The notes under the pieces: generated by a model
Databases searched by the model: none
Seen by the model: only the letters and a program-made list of their open reading frames with translations
What the model was told of the DNA's origin: nothing
Shown here: piece by piece, positions 48,955-58,224 of the stretch
Position numbering within the stretch: the first letter of the stretch is position 1
Layout of the letters: every line of letters begins with the position of its first letter
Translations under genes and position numbers: made by a program
Source of the DNA: Streptomyces malaysiense
GTDB taxonomy: Bacteria > Actinomycetota > Actinomycetes > Streptomycetales > Streptomycetaceae
Assembly (NCBI RefSeq): GCF_000980885.2
Contig: NZ_LBDA02000001.1
Span: forward strand, 62,001 to 126,000
DNA: 64,000 nt
Direction: 5' to 3'

Positions 48955-49584
48955 ATGGAGAAAGCACCGGACATCGCCGCACTCATCGCCGCCGAACGCC
49001 GCGAATCGGCCAAACTTTTCGAGGAGCTGTCGCCGGCGCAGTGGGACGCTCCCAGCCTCTGCGCGGGCTGGCGGGTCCGAGAGGTCGTGGCGCACATGTC
49101 GATGGGGTTCCGGTACCCGACCGCGAAGGTGCTGCTGGAGCTGGCCAAGGCGCGCGGGAGCCTGCACCGGATGACCGACCGGCTCGCCCGCCGGGACGCG
49201 GCCGCCCACCCGGACCGCGCCCTCGCCGGCTTTCTGCGCACTCATGCCCGCCACCCCTGGAAGCCGCCGGTCGGCGGCCTCGCCGCGGCCCTCGGCCATG
49301 ACGTCGTCCACGGCCTGGACGTCACCGTGGCGCTGGGCCTGGACCGCCGGGTCCCCGAGGACCGGCTGCGGGTCCTCCTCGACGCCGTCGATCCGCGCGC
49401 CTTCCGCCTCTTCGGCACCGACCTCACCGGGGTGCGGCTGTGCGCCGACGATCTCGACTGGTCCTTCGGTGCCGGCGCACCCCTGCGCGGCAGTGCCCAG
49501 GACCTGCTGCTCGTCGCCTACGGCCGGGCGCTCCCCGACGGCCGGCTCCGGGGTGAGGAAGCTCACCGTTTCGTCACGAGGTGA
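48955..49584 (+). CDS. DinB/maleylpyruvate-isomerase-family protein
   Basis: 209 aa. LSPAQWDAPSLCAGWRVREVVAHM (about 26-50; quoted in part) is the TIGR03083-type N-terminus, with His in VAHM as a metal ligand, and LGHDVVHGLDVTVALGL (about 118-134) the second ligand set (H..H/D). The four-helix DinB bundle continues to ASAQDLLLVAYGRALPD-like sequence. Relatives are mycothiol-dependent isomerases or transferases, often of unknown substrate. CATGCT ends six bases before the ATG (possibly leaderless). It is likely controlled by the divergent LysR protein. Confidence 0.85.
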   Translation: MEKAPDIAALIAAERRESAKLFEELSPAQWDAPSLCAGWRVREVVAHMSMGFRYPTAKVLLELAKARGSLHRMTDRLARRDAAAHPDRALAGFLRTHARHPWKPPVGGLAAALGHDVVHGLDVTVALGLDRRVPEDRLRVLLDAVDPRAFRLFGTDLTGVRLCADDLDWSFGAGAPLRGSAQDLLLVAYGRALPDGRLRGEEAHRFVTR

Positions 49585-49704
49585 CCAGAAAGGCAACCCC
49601 GGCGTGTCCGATCGGGTCTACTTGTCCGAGATCGTGGGAATCGCGGACGCGAGCACCCGGGGGAGGCCCTGGGAAAAAAGGTGAGAAGAAGGAGAAAAGC
49701 CCTC

Positions 49705-50403
49705 ATGGGGGACATACGCAGACGAGGTGTTGTGGCGGCCGGAATCACGGGACTCGTGGCGCCGCTCACACTCGCCCTCACCGCGGCACCGGCCCAGGCC
49801 GCGAGTTACTGCACCACATCGACGGGCCCGTACCAGAAGCAGGCCGAGAAGTTCCTCGGCCGCCCGGTGGACGGCCGCCAGTCCGCCGCCGACTGCAAGG
49901 CGATCCGCTCCTTCCAGGCGAAGAACGGCATCACGCCCACCATCGGCTACGCGGGGCCGGTCACCTGGGGTGTGATGGACCTCATCGACAAGCAGAAGGC
50001 CGTGGGGAGGAATCCGAACAAGAGCGGCAAGTGCCCGGTGAACAAGGGCCGGATCGCCTGTGTGGACCTCACGCACCAGCTCAGCTGGATCCAGGACGGC
50101 AAGAAGCTCGTCTACGGTCCGGTGCCGGTGCGCACCGGCCGCAAGGGCTTCGTCACCCGCACCGGCCTGACGAAGGTCTACTGGCGTGACCTCCACCACG
50201 TCTCGACGCTCTACGACGTGCCGATGCCGTACAGCCAGTTCTTCAACGGCGGCGAGGCGTTCCACTCGGTCGGCCTGAGCATGTGGAACCCGCCGGGGTC
50301 GCACGGCTGCGTCAACATGACCCCGAAGGACGCCAAGAAGTACTGGTCGCTGCTGCGGACGGGCGACGACGTCTTCGTGTACGGCCGCAAGCCCGGCACC
50401 TGA
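49705..50403 (+). CDS. Secreted L,D-transpeptidase with peptidoglycan-binding domain
   Basis: 232 aa from the ATG, preceded by AAGGAG ten bases upstream; a GTG 24 bases earlier is less likely. A signal peptide (about 1-30, ends APAQA) is followed by a peptidoglycan-binding repeat (about 40-95, YQKQAEKFLGRPVDGRQSAA) and the YkuD domain (about 110-230). The active-site motif HSVGLSMWNPPGSHGCVNM (His at about 192 and catalytic Cys) is complete. It makes 3,3 cross-links or attaches proteins to peptidoglycan outside the membrane. Monocistronic. Confidence 0.94.
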   Translation: MGDIRRRGVVAAGITGLVAPLTLALTAAPAQAASYCTTSTGPYQKQAEKFLGRPVDGRQSAADCKAIRSFQAKNGITPTIGYAGPVTWGVMDLIDKQKAVGRNPNKSGKCPVNKGRIACVDLTHQLSWIQDGKKLVYGPVPVRTGRKGFVTRTGLTKVYWRDLHHVSTLYDVPMPYSQFFNGGEAFHSVGLSMWNPPGSHGCVNMTPKDAKKYWSLLRTGDDVFVYGRKPGT

Positions 50404-50621
50404 GCGCCCGTTCGCCCGGTTCCGCCGGTCGCTCCGGCCGGGAAACCGTGCCGTCGCCCACCCTCGTCCGGCGGTCCCGGAGCCGCCGCCGGGTGAGGGT
50501 CGGGTGTGAACTCCCTTACACCGCTTGACACATCGACGTGATGAGCAACACGGTCCGAAATGTCCATGTCGGGGCTACTTACTCACAGCGTCTTCACCCC
50601 GATCGGCATATGCTTCACAGC

Positions 50622-50795
50622 ATGTCCACCACTCTTGAAGCCGCCTCCGAGCGATCGGCCGCGGAGGTCAACGAGGAGATCCGGGCCCTGTGGCGCCGAT
50701 CGGGCGGGACGCTTACCACCGAGCAGCGCAAGGAGTACCAGCGCCTCGTGATGGAGTGGGCCGCCGCGGCTCCACGGCCGTACCGGGCCGTCTGA
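50622..50795 (+). CDS. 57-residue leaderless hypothetical protein
   Basis: ATG with TATGCT ending seven bases upstream, so the gene is leaderless; a longer upstream frame is not supported. The product starts MSTTLEAASERSAAEVNEEI and reads RALWRRSGGTLTTEQRKEYQ in the middle, a helical, charged chain with an Ala-rich end (WAAAAPRPYRAV). It has no Cys and no membrane segment. I know it only as a type of small Streptomyces protein without function. The next gene converges on it. Confidence 0.65.
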   Translation: MSTTLEAASERSAAEVNEEIRALWRRSGGTLTTEQRKEYQRLVMEWAAAAPRPYRAV

Positions 50796-50850
50796 CCCCG
50801 CGACGCGAACCCGCGACCCCGATCGGGAGTCGCGGGTCCCCAGACCCTCC

Positions 50851-51681
50851 TCAGCCCTTGCGGGCCACCCCGCCGAACATGGCGACCTCCTCCGGCTCGG
50901 CCCCGTTGTCGTGCTCCGGGCGCCAGCGCGAGCAGGAGACCACACCCGGCTCCAGCAGCCGAAGACCGTCGAAGAACCGGGCCACGTCCGCAGGCGTGCG
51001 CTGGGTCAGCTTCGGGGTGCCGTGCTCGTTCCAGAACTTCACCGCCTCGTCCACGTCCGGCATCGAGGGATGCGTGACCGTGTGCGACAGCACCAGATGG
51101 CTGCCCGCCGGAAGCCGGTCCATGAACCTGCGCACAAGTCCGTACGCCTCGTCGTCCTCACCGATGAAGATGACCACACCGAGCAGTATCAGCGCGACCG
51201 GCTCGCTGAAGTCCAGCGTCTTCGCCGCGTGTTCGAGGATCGCGTCCACATTGCGCAGATCCTCGTCCAGGTAGTCGGTACGGCCCTCCGGCGTGCTCGT
51301 CAGCAGGGCCCGCGCGTGTGCCAGCACCAGCGGGTCGTTGTCGACGTACACGATCCGCGACGCGGGCGCGATGCGCTGGGCGACCTCGTGCGTGTTGTCG
51401 GCGGTGGGCAGCCCGGTGCCGACGTCCAGGAACTGGCGGATGCCCGCCTTCTCGACCAGGTGCCGCACGGCCCGGCCCAGGAACAGCCGGTCCGCGCGGG
51501 CGTACTCCCCGATGCCCGGGTGTAGTTGGCGGATCTGATCGCCGGCCGTCCGGTCGACCTCGTAGTTGTCCTTGCCGCCGAGCCAATAGTTCCAGATCCG
51601 CGCGGTGTGCGGCTGGCTGGTGTTGATACGGGCGCGCAGCGACACCGCCACGTCGTTGGTGGCTGCGGGGTTGTCGGTCAC
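50851..51681 (-). CDS. SAM-dependent methyltransferase, DUF574 family
   Basis: 276 aa. INTSQPHTARIWNYWLGGKD (about 19-38) is the diagnostic N-terminal motif of this actinobacterial family, followed by FLDVGTGLPTADNTHEVAQR (about 90-109, SAM motif I), IVYVDNDPLVLAHARALL (motif II), and VALILLGVVIFIGEDDEAYG. The C-terminal FFDGLRLLEPGVVSCSRWRP closes the domain. Substrates are unknown; many copies exist per Streptomyces genome. The length equals the typical family size. Confidence 0.9.
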   Translation of the reverse strand: MTDNPAATNDVAVSLRARINTSQPHTARIWNYWLGGKDNYEVDRTAGDQIRQLHPGIGEYARADRLFLGRAVRHLVEKAGIRQFLDVGTGLPTADNTHEVAQRIAPASRIVYVDNDPLVLAHARALLTSTPEGRTDYLDEDLRNVDAILEHAAKTLDFSEPVALILLGVVIFIGEDDEAYGLVRRFMDRLPAGSHLVLSHTVTHPSMPDVDEAVKFWNEHGTPKLTQRTPADVARFFDGLRLLEPGVVSCSRWRPEHDNGAEPEEVAMFGGVARKG

Positions 51682-52186
51682 GTGCGTCAGCTCCTGGGGG
51701 CCTGGAGGAGTGGTTCAGCCTTCAAGGCGCAATCTAATCCCCCGAGTTGCCCCGCGCCGCCGGTCCCGCCGATTCCGCCGCCGGAGCCGCGGGGCACCCG
51801 GTCGCCGAGGTGCGGGCGCCTGACCGGTCCCGCCGGCGGCAGCGGCAGCGGGAGCGGGGAGCGGGGAGTGGGGGGCGGCCGGACGCGCCCCCGGTGGCGG
51901 TCCGCGCCGGAGTGGGCCGCCGTCGGCACGGACGCGCGGCGGGCGGTCCGCCGCGCGCGGGCCCCCGCCGGCCCGGCGCGCCGAAGGTGCCGGACCGGCG
52001 CGGCGGACCGGACCCGGCCGTGCCGCCGGCGGCGGACCGACGGTCCGCTCCACCGCGGAGTACGCCTCGCCGCCGGCCGGGAACTCCCTGCCGGGGCCGG
52101 GCCCGTCACAGGCGGCCTCCCGGCCGCGCGCCACCGCCCCGTCCGCCCCGTTCCGGCTCACGGCACAGCCCCCTATCTTGTGCCTC
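51682..52186. other. Gap without a supported gene
   Basis: About 500 bases. It holds only low-complexity Gly/Arg/Pro-rich frames and G-rich stretches (GCGGGAGCGGGGAGCGGGGA around 51848). The promoter of the aminotransferase, TATCTT (52174-52179), lies at the right end. Confidence 0.4.
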
Positions 52187-53365
52187 ATGACCAGCCTCCC
52201 GCACGACACCGCCGCCGAACCGGATCCGCTGCGCGCCCTCGGCCTGGAGCGGCTGCGCCGTCGTACGAGCATGAAGTGGCGCACCTACCCCGAGGACGTC
52301 CTCCCGCTGTGGGTGGCCGAGATGGACGTGCCCCTCGCCCCGCCCGTGGTCCGCGCCGTCACCGACGCCCTCGCCCTGGGCGACACCGGGTACCCGGCCG
52401 GCACCGCCTACGCCGAGGCCCTCGCCGCCTTCGCGGCCCGGAGCTGGCGGTGGGACGGGATCGCGGCGGACCGTACGGCGATCGTTCCGGACGTCATGCT
52501 CGGAGCGGTCGAAATGATCAGACTGGTGACCGGAGCGGGCGATCCGGTGATCGTCAACCCGCCGGTCTACCCGCCGTTCTTCATGTTCATCACCCATATG
52601 GACCGCCGGGTGGTGGAAGCCCCGCTCGGCGCGGACCTGCGCCTCGACCTGGGGGCGCTGGAGGACGCCTTCCGACGGGCCACCGCGGGCGGCGGGCGCG
52701 CGGCCTACCTGCTGTGCAGCCCGCACAACCCCACCGGCACCGTGCACACCGCCGCCGAGCTGACGGCCGTCGCCGAGCTGGCCGAGCGCCATGGCGTGCG
52801 GGTCGTCGCGGACGAGATCCACGCCCCGCTCACCGCCCCCGGCACCTCCTTCGTGCCGTACCTCAGTCTGCCCGCCGCCGCTCGGGGCCTCTCCCTCATG
52901 TCGGCCTCCAAGGGCTGGAACCTCCCGGGCCTCAAGGCCGCCCTCGCCCTGGCCGGCCCCGGGGCCGCCGCCGATCTCGCCCGGATGCCCGAGGAGGTCG
53001 GCCACGGCGCCGGCCACGTCGCGGTCATCGCGCACACCGCCGCCCTGCGTGAGGCCACCGGCTGGCTCGACGCCCTGCGCACCGGGATCCAGTCCAACCG
53101 GCGCCTGCTGGCCGGCCTGCTCGCCGAGCACCTGCCCGCGGTCCGCCTCCACCCCGGCGAGGCGACCTACCTCGCCTGGCTCGACTGCCGCGCCCTCGGC
53201 CTCGGCGACGACCCCGCCGGGGTCTTCCTGGACCGCGGCCGGGTCGCCCTCTCCGCGGGTCTCCCGTTCGGCACCGGAGGCGCGGGCCACGCGCGCCTCA
53301 ACCTCGCGACCTCGCCGGAGATCCTCACCGAGGCCGTACACCGCATGGCCGCCGCCCTGAGGTGA
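52187..53365 (+). CDS. MalY/PatB-type aminotransferase or C-S lyase
   Basis: 392 aa from the ATG at 52187; TATCTT ends seven bases upstream, so the message is probably leaderless. PLP fold type [21 protein letters not shown] (about 170-189, the NPTG motif), VADEIHAPL (Asp for the PLP nitrogen) and [17 protein letters not shown] with the Schiff-base Lys (about 243). The Pro-rich [10 protein letters not shown] and the DEIHAPL motif characterise the MalY/PatB group, which includes cystathionine beta-lyases and related beta-C-S lyases. The exact reaction is undecided. Confidence 0.9.
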   Translation: MTSLPHDTAAEPDPLRALGLERLRRRTSMKWRTYPEDVLPLWVAEMDVPLAPPVVRAVTDALALGDTGYPAGTAYAEALAAFAARSWRWDGIAADRTAIVPDVMLGAVEMIRLVTGAGDPVIVNPPVYPPFFMFITHMDRRVVEAPLGADLRLDLGALEDAFRRATAGGGRAAYLLCSPHNPTGTVHTAAELTAVAELAERHGVRVVADEIHAPLTAPGTSFVPYLSLPAAARGLSLMSASKGWNLPGLKAALALAGPGAAADLARMPEEVGHGAGHVAVIAHTAALREATGWLDALRTGIQSNRRLLAGLLAEHLPAVRLHPGEATYLAWLDCRALGLGDDPAGVFLDRGRVALSAGLPFGTGGAGHARLNLATSPEILTEAVHRMAAALR

Positions 53366-53387
53366 GCGGACGCCTAGACTCACCGTC

Positions 53388-53777
53388 ATGGACGAAGACT
53401 CGCGTCAGGCCCGGCTCGCCGCCGGAAAGTACCTGCTGGTGACCAGCTACCGCAGGAACGGAACGCCCGTGGCCACCCCGGTGTGGGTGGTCCAGGACGG
53501 CCCGCGCCTCGGTGTCTGGACGGCCGCCGACAGCTTCAAGGTCAAACGCATCCGCAACCGCGCCGACATCCTCGCCGGCCCCTGCGACCTGCGCGGCAAC
53601 CCCACCGGCGACCAGCTCCCCGCCACCGCCGAGATCACCGACCCGGCCACCACCGCCCGCTACCGCGACCTGATCGCCCGCAAGTACGGCATCCTCGGCC
53701 GCCTCATCCTCCTGGGCAGCCGACTGCGGCGTGGCTCGGGCGGCGCGGTCGGCATCCGGGTGACCCTCGACGGCTGA
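53388..53777 (+). CDS. PPOX-class F420/FMN-dependent oxidoreductase
   Basis: 129 aa; TAGACT ends seven bases before the ATG, a leaderless arrangement. YLLVTSYRRNGTPVATPVWV (about 15-34) and LGVWTAADSFKVKRIRNRAD (about 41-60) are the split-barrel cofactor-binding strands typical of the F420-dependent Rv1155/FDOR-B group. No catalytic residue is diagnostic. Likely reduces or binds an unidentified substrate. The gene follows the aminotransferase by 22 bases but has its own promoter. Confidence 0.88.
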   Translation: MDEDSRQARLAAGKYLLVTSYRRNGTPVATPVWVVQDGPRLGVWTAADSFKVKRIRNRADILAGPCDLRGNPTGDQLPATAEITDPATTARYRDLIARKYGILGRLILLGSRLRRGSGGAVGIRVTLDG

Positions 53778-53813
53778 CGGCCGGGAGCCACCCGGAGCGG
53801 AACCGCTCCTGGA

Positions 53814-56651
53814 TCAGGGCGCGTTCAGCACCGAACCCGCCAGCACCAGCCCGTTCCGGCGGGGTTCGCCCGTCATGTCGTCGAGCTGCTGGAACCGGAC
53901 CGACTCCGTGGGCTCGGCGGTCCTGTCCTCGACCGTGGGCACCGTGATGTCCGCACTCGTCCGGTGCGCGGGGACGTCGACCCAGAGGTAGAGGCCGTTC
54001 ACCTTGGACAGCGGGCGCTCCGGGTCCGGGGACGCACCGCAGATGTCGCGCAGCCACGCGGCCGGGACGTCCTTGGTGGACAGCTCCGCACCGCCGGCGG
54101 GCGGGGCGACGCCGAACAGGGCGCTCATGTCCATGTCGACCGGTTCCGACAGCGTCACGCGCCACGTGAGGGACTGGCCCTCCGTGACGCGGTTCGCGAG
54201 CGGGGTGACGGTCATGGCGGGCGCCGGATCGTCGTCGTGCACGGTCACGCCGCCCCCGTAGGAGCCGACGACGGCGCCGTGTACCGCCTTGACCAGCACG
54301 TCGTACGTGATGTCCGGGCCGTAGCGGGTGTTGCCCCTGACCTCGATCGGCACGTCGATGTCCTGGCCGCCCGGGTGCACCGTGACCAGCCGGTCGGTGG
54401 CACGGCCGGTGGCCGGGTCCAGCACGTAGACGCGGACCTGGCCGCTGCCGTGGCCGGACACGCGGGCCGGGACGCGGTAGGTGCGCGCGCCAGAGTCGCC
54501 CTCGGCCACCGTCAGCCGGCCGAGGTCCACGCGCGGCAGCGCCGCCGGGCGCACCGCGGGCGTGCCCGGACGCCAGCCCCACGCGTCGACGAGCCAGGCC
54601 CGTCCGGACGCCGAATGCGCCTTCAGTTCCATGGACTTGACGGAAGCCAGGTCCACGCGGGCGCGGCCGGCGGCCGTCAGTGGGACCCGGAACTCGCGGG
54701 CCCAGTAGGCGGCGGTCCGCTGGCTGCCGGGCAGTCCGTCGGCATGGATCCGGCCCAGCGTCGCACGGTGGCCGCCGGTGTCGGTGAGGGTCACGTCGAA
54801 CTGTGTGCCGCGGGAGTCGGGCGGCACGAACAGCCGGAGCGCCAGATCCTCGGCTCCGGACAGGGACAGCGGCCGCCGCGCGGTCACCCGGGTCCGGGCG
54901 CCGGTGTGCGTCCAGCGCAGCGCGATCGCGTGCCGGCCGGACTCCCGGTCGGTCTGCCACTGCGCGAAGTGCGGCGAGTAGCCGCTCGCGTCGTCGCCGA
55001 GACAGCGCTTCGCCGGGCTGGGATCCACGACGGCACACAGCCTGCCGCCGCTCACCGAGACCCCGCCGTCCGGCAGGAAGCCGCCGCCGCGGCGCGCCCC
55101 CACCGCATGGCTGAGGACCCGCGCCGGATCCGCCGACGGCGCCCGCTTCCCGGAGCCGTCCAGCAGCGGCCGCACCCGGTCGTCGCCGGCCACGAACAGC
55201 CGCGCGGCCGCCGCGACGTACACCGAACCGGCCCGGTGCTGCCGGTCGGCGGAGAGCCGGGTCGCGGCGTGGTTGCCGCACACCGGGTCCGGACGGTCCG
55301 GGTCGTCGTAGAAGTCGTCCTCGGCGGGCGCCGCCGAAGTTCCTGGTGTCCACTCGGAGTTGAAGAAGTTGTGATCGGCGCCGACGACGTACACGGCACT
55401 GTGCAGGGCGCGGCCCGTGCTGACCGTGCGCGTCCCGTCGACGTACAACTCGCCTTCCAGATCGGAGACGTCACCGTCGCAGCCCGGCAGGACCGACACC
55501 GACGGCACGTCGGGCACCGGGTTCTGGCCGAACAGGGTGGGGCCGATCAGCACCATGCCACGCACGTTCCAGCGCACCGCGCCGTGATAGCCGTCCTGGT
55601 CGGCGGGCGGCGGGTAGAGGCTGTCCAGGGCCGCCCGGTCGACACCCTCGCCGCCCCGGGAATGCCCGACGAGCAGCACCCGGTTCAGATCGGCGCGGGG
55701 CGCGGAACGGACGATCGCCGGCGCGGACCCGGGGTTTCGCGCCCAGTCGGCCCAGTGGCCCAGGTGGAGCCGGATCAGGGAGGAGCGGGCCTGGGCGCCG
55801 CCGTCCTCGGCCGACTCGTCGTCCTGGCCGTTGACGCCGTTCGCCGAGACCGACACCGTCAAGTAGCCCTGCGAGGCGAGGAGTCGCTGGTCGCGCAGAT
55901 AGCCGCGGTAGCTCGGCACCGGAAGGTAGCCGGACTTGCAGGGCCAGTCGATGCTGATCTCGCCGCCCCGGTAGCAGGTGTAGTGACGGCCGTGCAGGAA
56001 GAGCGCGAGCGGCCGCTTGCCCAGGGCGCCGACGGGGGCGACGACCACCGCGCGCATCTCCACCGGCTTCGCGAAACCCGGCAGCCGTACCGACGTGAGG
56101 GCGTATTCGCCGGTCCGGGTGCGATAGGCGCCCGGCTTGCCCGGATCGACGCCGTTCGCGGGGAGCCGGGGCGGAGGAGCCTGTTCGGCGGGTGGTGCGG
56201 GGGCCACGGGCGAGGCGGGCGGTGCCGCTGTCGCGCCGCTCGGGCGGCCGTCCAGCCGGTGGCCACCGGACCAGACCTGCAGCGCCTCGGGCCGGCCGAG
56301 TCCGACGAGTCCGCGCGGTCCGCTCGCCTGCGATCCGTCGAGCGGGAGACGGAACGTGCGGCCGTCGGCGTCCGGCTTCGGCACCCCCAGCAGGCGCCCG
56401 TCCGAGCGGAACTCGACCCGCGCGTCCCCCATCGGTACCGGCCGGTCGGAGCGCCACTCCAGCCGGGGCGCCGCGTTCTCGCCGGCCAGCCGCCAGCCCG
56501 GTGGCAACGCGCCGCGGCCGTCCGGTGACGCCGGTATCGCTGTCGCTGTCGCTGACGTTGGCCGTCCCTGGGCGACCGCCGTTCCTGGAGACACCCCCGC
56601 CACCGCGCATAACGCGGCGGCGGTGACCCATATGCGCCGGGCACGGACCAC
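53814..56651 (-). CDS. Large secreted alpha/beta hydrolase with Calx-beta-like tail
   Basis: 945 aa. A signal peptide (about 1-28, ends GTAVA) and a Pro/Ala linker lead to an alpha/beta-hydrolase region (about 175-490): LALFLHGRHYTC, the nucleophile elbow VLLVGHSRGGEG with Ser near 329, and VYVVGADHNFFNSEW containing the catalytic His. A beta-sandwich follows (about 580-690, LALRLFVPPDSRGTQFDVTL), then a Calx-beta-type repeat region (about 705-830, YRVPARVSGHGSGQVRVYVL; VHDDDP). It probably cleaves an ester or peptide outside the cell. The modular tail is unusually long for a single-domain lipase. Convergent with the oxidoreductase gene. Confidence 0.8.
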   Translation of the reverse strand: MVRARRIWVTAAALCAVAGVSPGTAVAQGRPTSATATAIPASPDGRGALPPGWRLAGENAAPRLEWRSDRPVPMGDARVEFRSDGRLLGVPKPDADGRTFRLPLDGSQASGPRGLVGLGRPEALQVWSGGHRLDGRPSGATAAPPASPVAPAPPAEQAPPPRLPANGVDPGKPGAYRTRTGEYALTSVRLPGFAKPVEMRAVVVAPVGALGKRPLALFLHGRHYTCYRGGEISIDWPCKSGYLPVPSYRGYLRDQRLLASQGYLTVSVSANGVNGQDDESAEDGGAQARSSLIRLHLGHWADWARNPGSAPAIVRSAPRADLNRVLLVGHSRGGEGVDRAALDSLYPPPADQDGYHGAVRWNVRGMVLIGPTLFGQNPVPDVPSVSVLPGCDGDVSDLEGELYVDGTRTVSTGRALHSAVYVVGADHNFFNSEWTPGTSAAPAEDDFYDDPDRPDPVCGNHAATRLSADRQHRAGSVYVAAAARLFVAGDDRVRPLLDGSGKRAPSADPARVLSHAVGARRGGGFLPDGGVSVSGGRLCAVVDPSPAKRCLGDDASGYSPHFAQWQTDRESGRHAIALRWTHTGARTRVTARRPLSLSGAEDLALRLFVPPDSRGTQFDVTLTDTGGHRATLGRIHADGLPGSQRTAAYWAREFRVPLTAAGRARVDLASVKSMELKAHSASGRAWLVDAWGWRPGTPAVRPAALPRVDLGRLTVAEGDSGARTYRVPARVSGHGSGQVRVYVLDPATGRATDRLVTVHPGGQDIDVPIEVRGNTRYGPDITYDVLVKAVHGAVVGSYGGGVTVHDDDPAPAMTVTPLANRVTEGQSLTWRVTLSEPVDMDMSALFGVAPPAGGAELSTKDVPAAWLRDICGASPDPERPLSKVNGLYLWVDVPAHRTSADITVPTVEDRTAEPTESVRFQQLDDMTGEPRRNGLVLAGSVLNAP

Positions 56652-56822
56652 TGTTCCTCCTCGACCCCCGACCTCGGGCGCCCCGGCCGTCCCGGGGCCC
56701 CTCGCTCCCGGAGGACGGAACGCGGAGTCTGTGGGTTGCCTGTGAAAGGGAAGCGGTGGATCACATGTGCCGCAACCGGGCTAACCGAAGTGGGGTGTTC
56801 GAGGGTGCGGCGGTCGGGAGGG
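56652..56822. other. Short gap upstream of the secreted hydrolase
   Basis: Divergence is not present here; the gap holds the hydrolase promoter region (G-rich minus strand) and no gene. Confidence 0.3.
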
Positions 56823-57239
56823 TCAGGTCCAGGCCCGGTACGGCTCGTCCACCAGCTGGAAGACCGGCTCGCCGCGCACCGGGTCCTTGGTCGTCGACAG
56901 CCGCACCCGGTCGCCGCTGTGGATGCCGACCGGCGGCCCCATGACCCGGCCCCGTACGACGAAGCCCTCGGCCATCTCGATCAGCGAGACATTGCGCGCC
57001 GCCGGGGTGTTGCGGTGCACCACCGTGGAATGGCGGACGGTGCCGGTCCCCTCGCTGCGCTCGGTGCACAGTTCACTGCCCTGGCACACCGGGCACAGCA
57101 GCCGGTGGTACATCGCGGTACCGCACCAGGTGCAGCGCTGGAAGTGGATGGCGTCCCTGGAGTCCGTGGCGGCGGGATCGAGCACACCCGTCGCGGAGCC
57201 GGCCACCGGATGCGGGGCGCTCACTGAGTGTTGGTACAT
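56823..57239 (-). CDS. DUF35 zinc-ribbon/OB-fold acyl-CoA-associated protein
   Basis: 138 aa. The zinc ribbon is FQRCTWCGTAMYHRLLCPVCQG, quoted in part: Cys at about 36, 39, 50 and 53. An OB fold follows (STVVHRNTPAARNVSLIEMA, VVRGRVMGPPVGIHSGDRVR). DUF35 proteins usually work beside a thiolase-like enzyme (SCP2/KAS-III type) in CoA-ester chemistry, for example the polyketide or fatty-acid C-acetyl transfer of PhlB/DitF. No thiolase is adjacent here. A TetR-type operator lies upstream, shared with the neighbouring TetR gene. Confidence 0.88.
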   Translation of the reverse strand: MYQHSVSAPHPVAGSATGVLDPAATDSRDAIHFQRCTWCGTAMYHRLLCPVCQGSELCTERSEGTGTVRHSTVVHRNTPAARNVSLIEMAEGFVVRGRVMGPPVGIHSGDRVRLSTTKDPVRGEPVFQLVDEPYRAWT

Positions 57240-57335
57240 CCTGGTCAACTCCCTGCACTCGGCCGGAATCCCGCGTGCGCGTCCCGTGCACGCGTGCGCC
57301 CGGCGGCCTGGCCACCGCGCCTGACCGACAGCGTA

Positions 57336-57350
57336 TGGCACTCAGTGTCA
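57336..57350. promoter_or_regulatory. TetR-type operator upstream of the DUF35 gene
   Basis: TGGCACT-C-AGTGTCA, a 15-base near-palindrome (6 of 7 pairs), about 97 bases before the DUF35 ATG. The sequence TGACACT(G/C)AGTGC recurs upstream of the TetR gene at 58211-58224. Confidence 0.55.
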
Positions 57351-57417
57351 CTCGTAAAGGCACTCGGTACCCTTAAGTGAATTCCGGGGTTACCCGCGCG
57401 ACCGCGGCGCCGGCCGC

Positions 57418-58179
57418 TCAGACGTGACGCGGCGCCGTCTCCAGCTGCTGCACCACCCGCCACAGCGGGGCGTCCCGGCGCGTGACGAGGACCAGTACGT
57501 CGTCGGGGCGCGGGGAGTCCTCGGCGTCCGGCGCGGACCCGGGCCGCACGGGGGTACGGCCGTCCGGCGCGGACGCCGTCTCCTGCGGACGCCCGAACTC
57601 CCTCTGCACATAGCCCAGCGCGCGGTCCAGCGCGGCGACCGCGTCGCCGGTCCCGTCCGAACGCAGCCAGGAGCGCAGCGCGTTGTTGTGCGCGGCGACC
57701 ACCGCGGCCGCGATCACATCGGCCCGCAGCGTGCCGTCGGGGTGCCCGGCGAACCGGCCGCGCAGATATCCGGCCATCGCGCGCTCGTAGCGCCACACCA
57801 CCGAGAGTTCCGACGCCCGCAGGCCCGGCACCTTCCGGGTGAGGCGATAGCGCTGCACGGAGAACGCCGGGCTCTCCGCGTACATGTGCAGCACCATCCG
57901 GGCCGAGTCGCACACCCGCCGCACCGGCTCGCACTCCTCGCCGCCCGCCGCGAGGAAGGCCGTCATGTCGGCGAGACAGCGCTCGTGGTCCGGGAAGACC
58001 ACGTCCTCCTTGGCGGGGAAGTAACGGAAGAAGGAACGCCGGCCGACTCCGGCCAGGGCCACGATGTCGTCCACCGTGGTCTGCTCGTAGCCGTGTTCCG
58101 AGAAGAGCCGGAAGGCCGCCGCGACCAGGGCGTCCCGCATCGGCGGTTTGGCGGCCGGCGCCGCGCTGCTGGAGCTCAT
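57418..58179 (-). CDS. TetR-family transcriptional regulator
   Basis: 253 aa. The DNA-binding domain lies near the N-terminus: ALVAAAFRLFSEHGYEQTTV, VDDIVALAGVGRRSFFRYFP and the KEDVVFP wing. The C-terminal domain (about 65-195) is TetR-like and ends in a long charged Pro-rich tail of about 60 residues. A shared motif at its own promoter (58211-58224) and in front of the DUF35 gene (57336-57350) suggests autoregulation plus control of that gene. Ligand likely an acyl-CoA or similar, by context only. Confidence 0.92.
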   Translation of the reverse strand: MSSSSAAPAAKPPMRDALVAAAFRLFSEHGYEQTTVDDIVALAGVGRRSFFRYFPAKEDVVFPDHERCLADMTAFLAAGGEECEPVRRVCDSARMVLHMYAESPAFSVQRYRLTRKVPGLRASELSVVWRYERAMAGYLRGRFAGHPDGTLRADVIAAAVVAAHNNALRSWLRSDGTGDAVAALDRALGYVQREFGRPQETASAPDGRTPVRPGSAPDAEDSPRPDDVLVLVTRRDAPLWRVVQQLETAPRHV

Positions 58180-58210
58180 GGACGGGAACGTAGCACCCGG
58201 ATCGACAATG

Positions 58211-58224
58211 TGACACTCAGTGCA
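58211..58224. promoter_or_regulatory. TetR-type operator upstream of its own gene
   Basis: TGACACTCAGTGCA, 31 bases before the TetR start. It shares TGACACT(C/G)AGTGC with the operator at 57336-57350 when read in the opposite sense. A third weaker copy, GAACTGAGTGCTG, is at 58245-58257. Confidence 0.55.
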
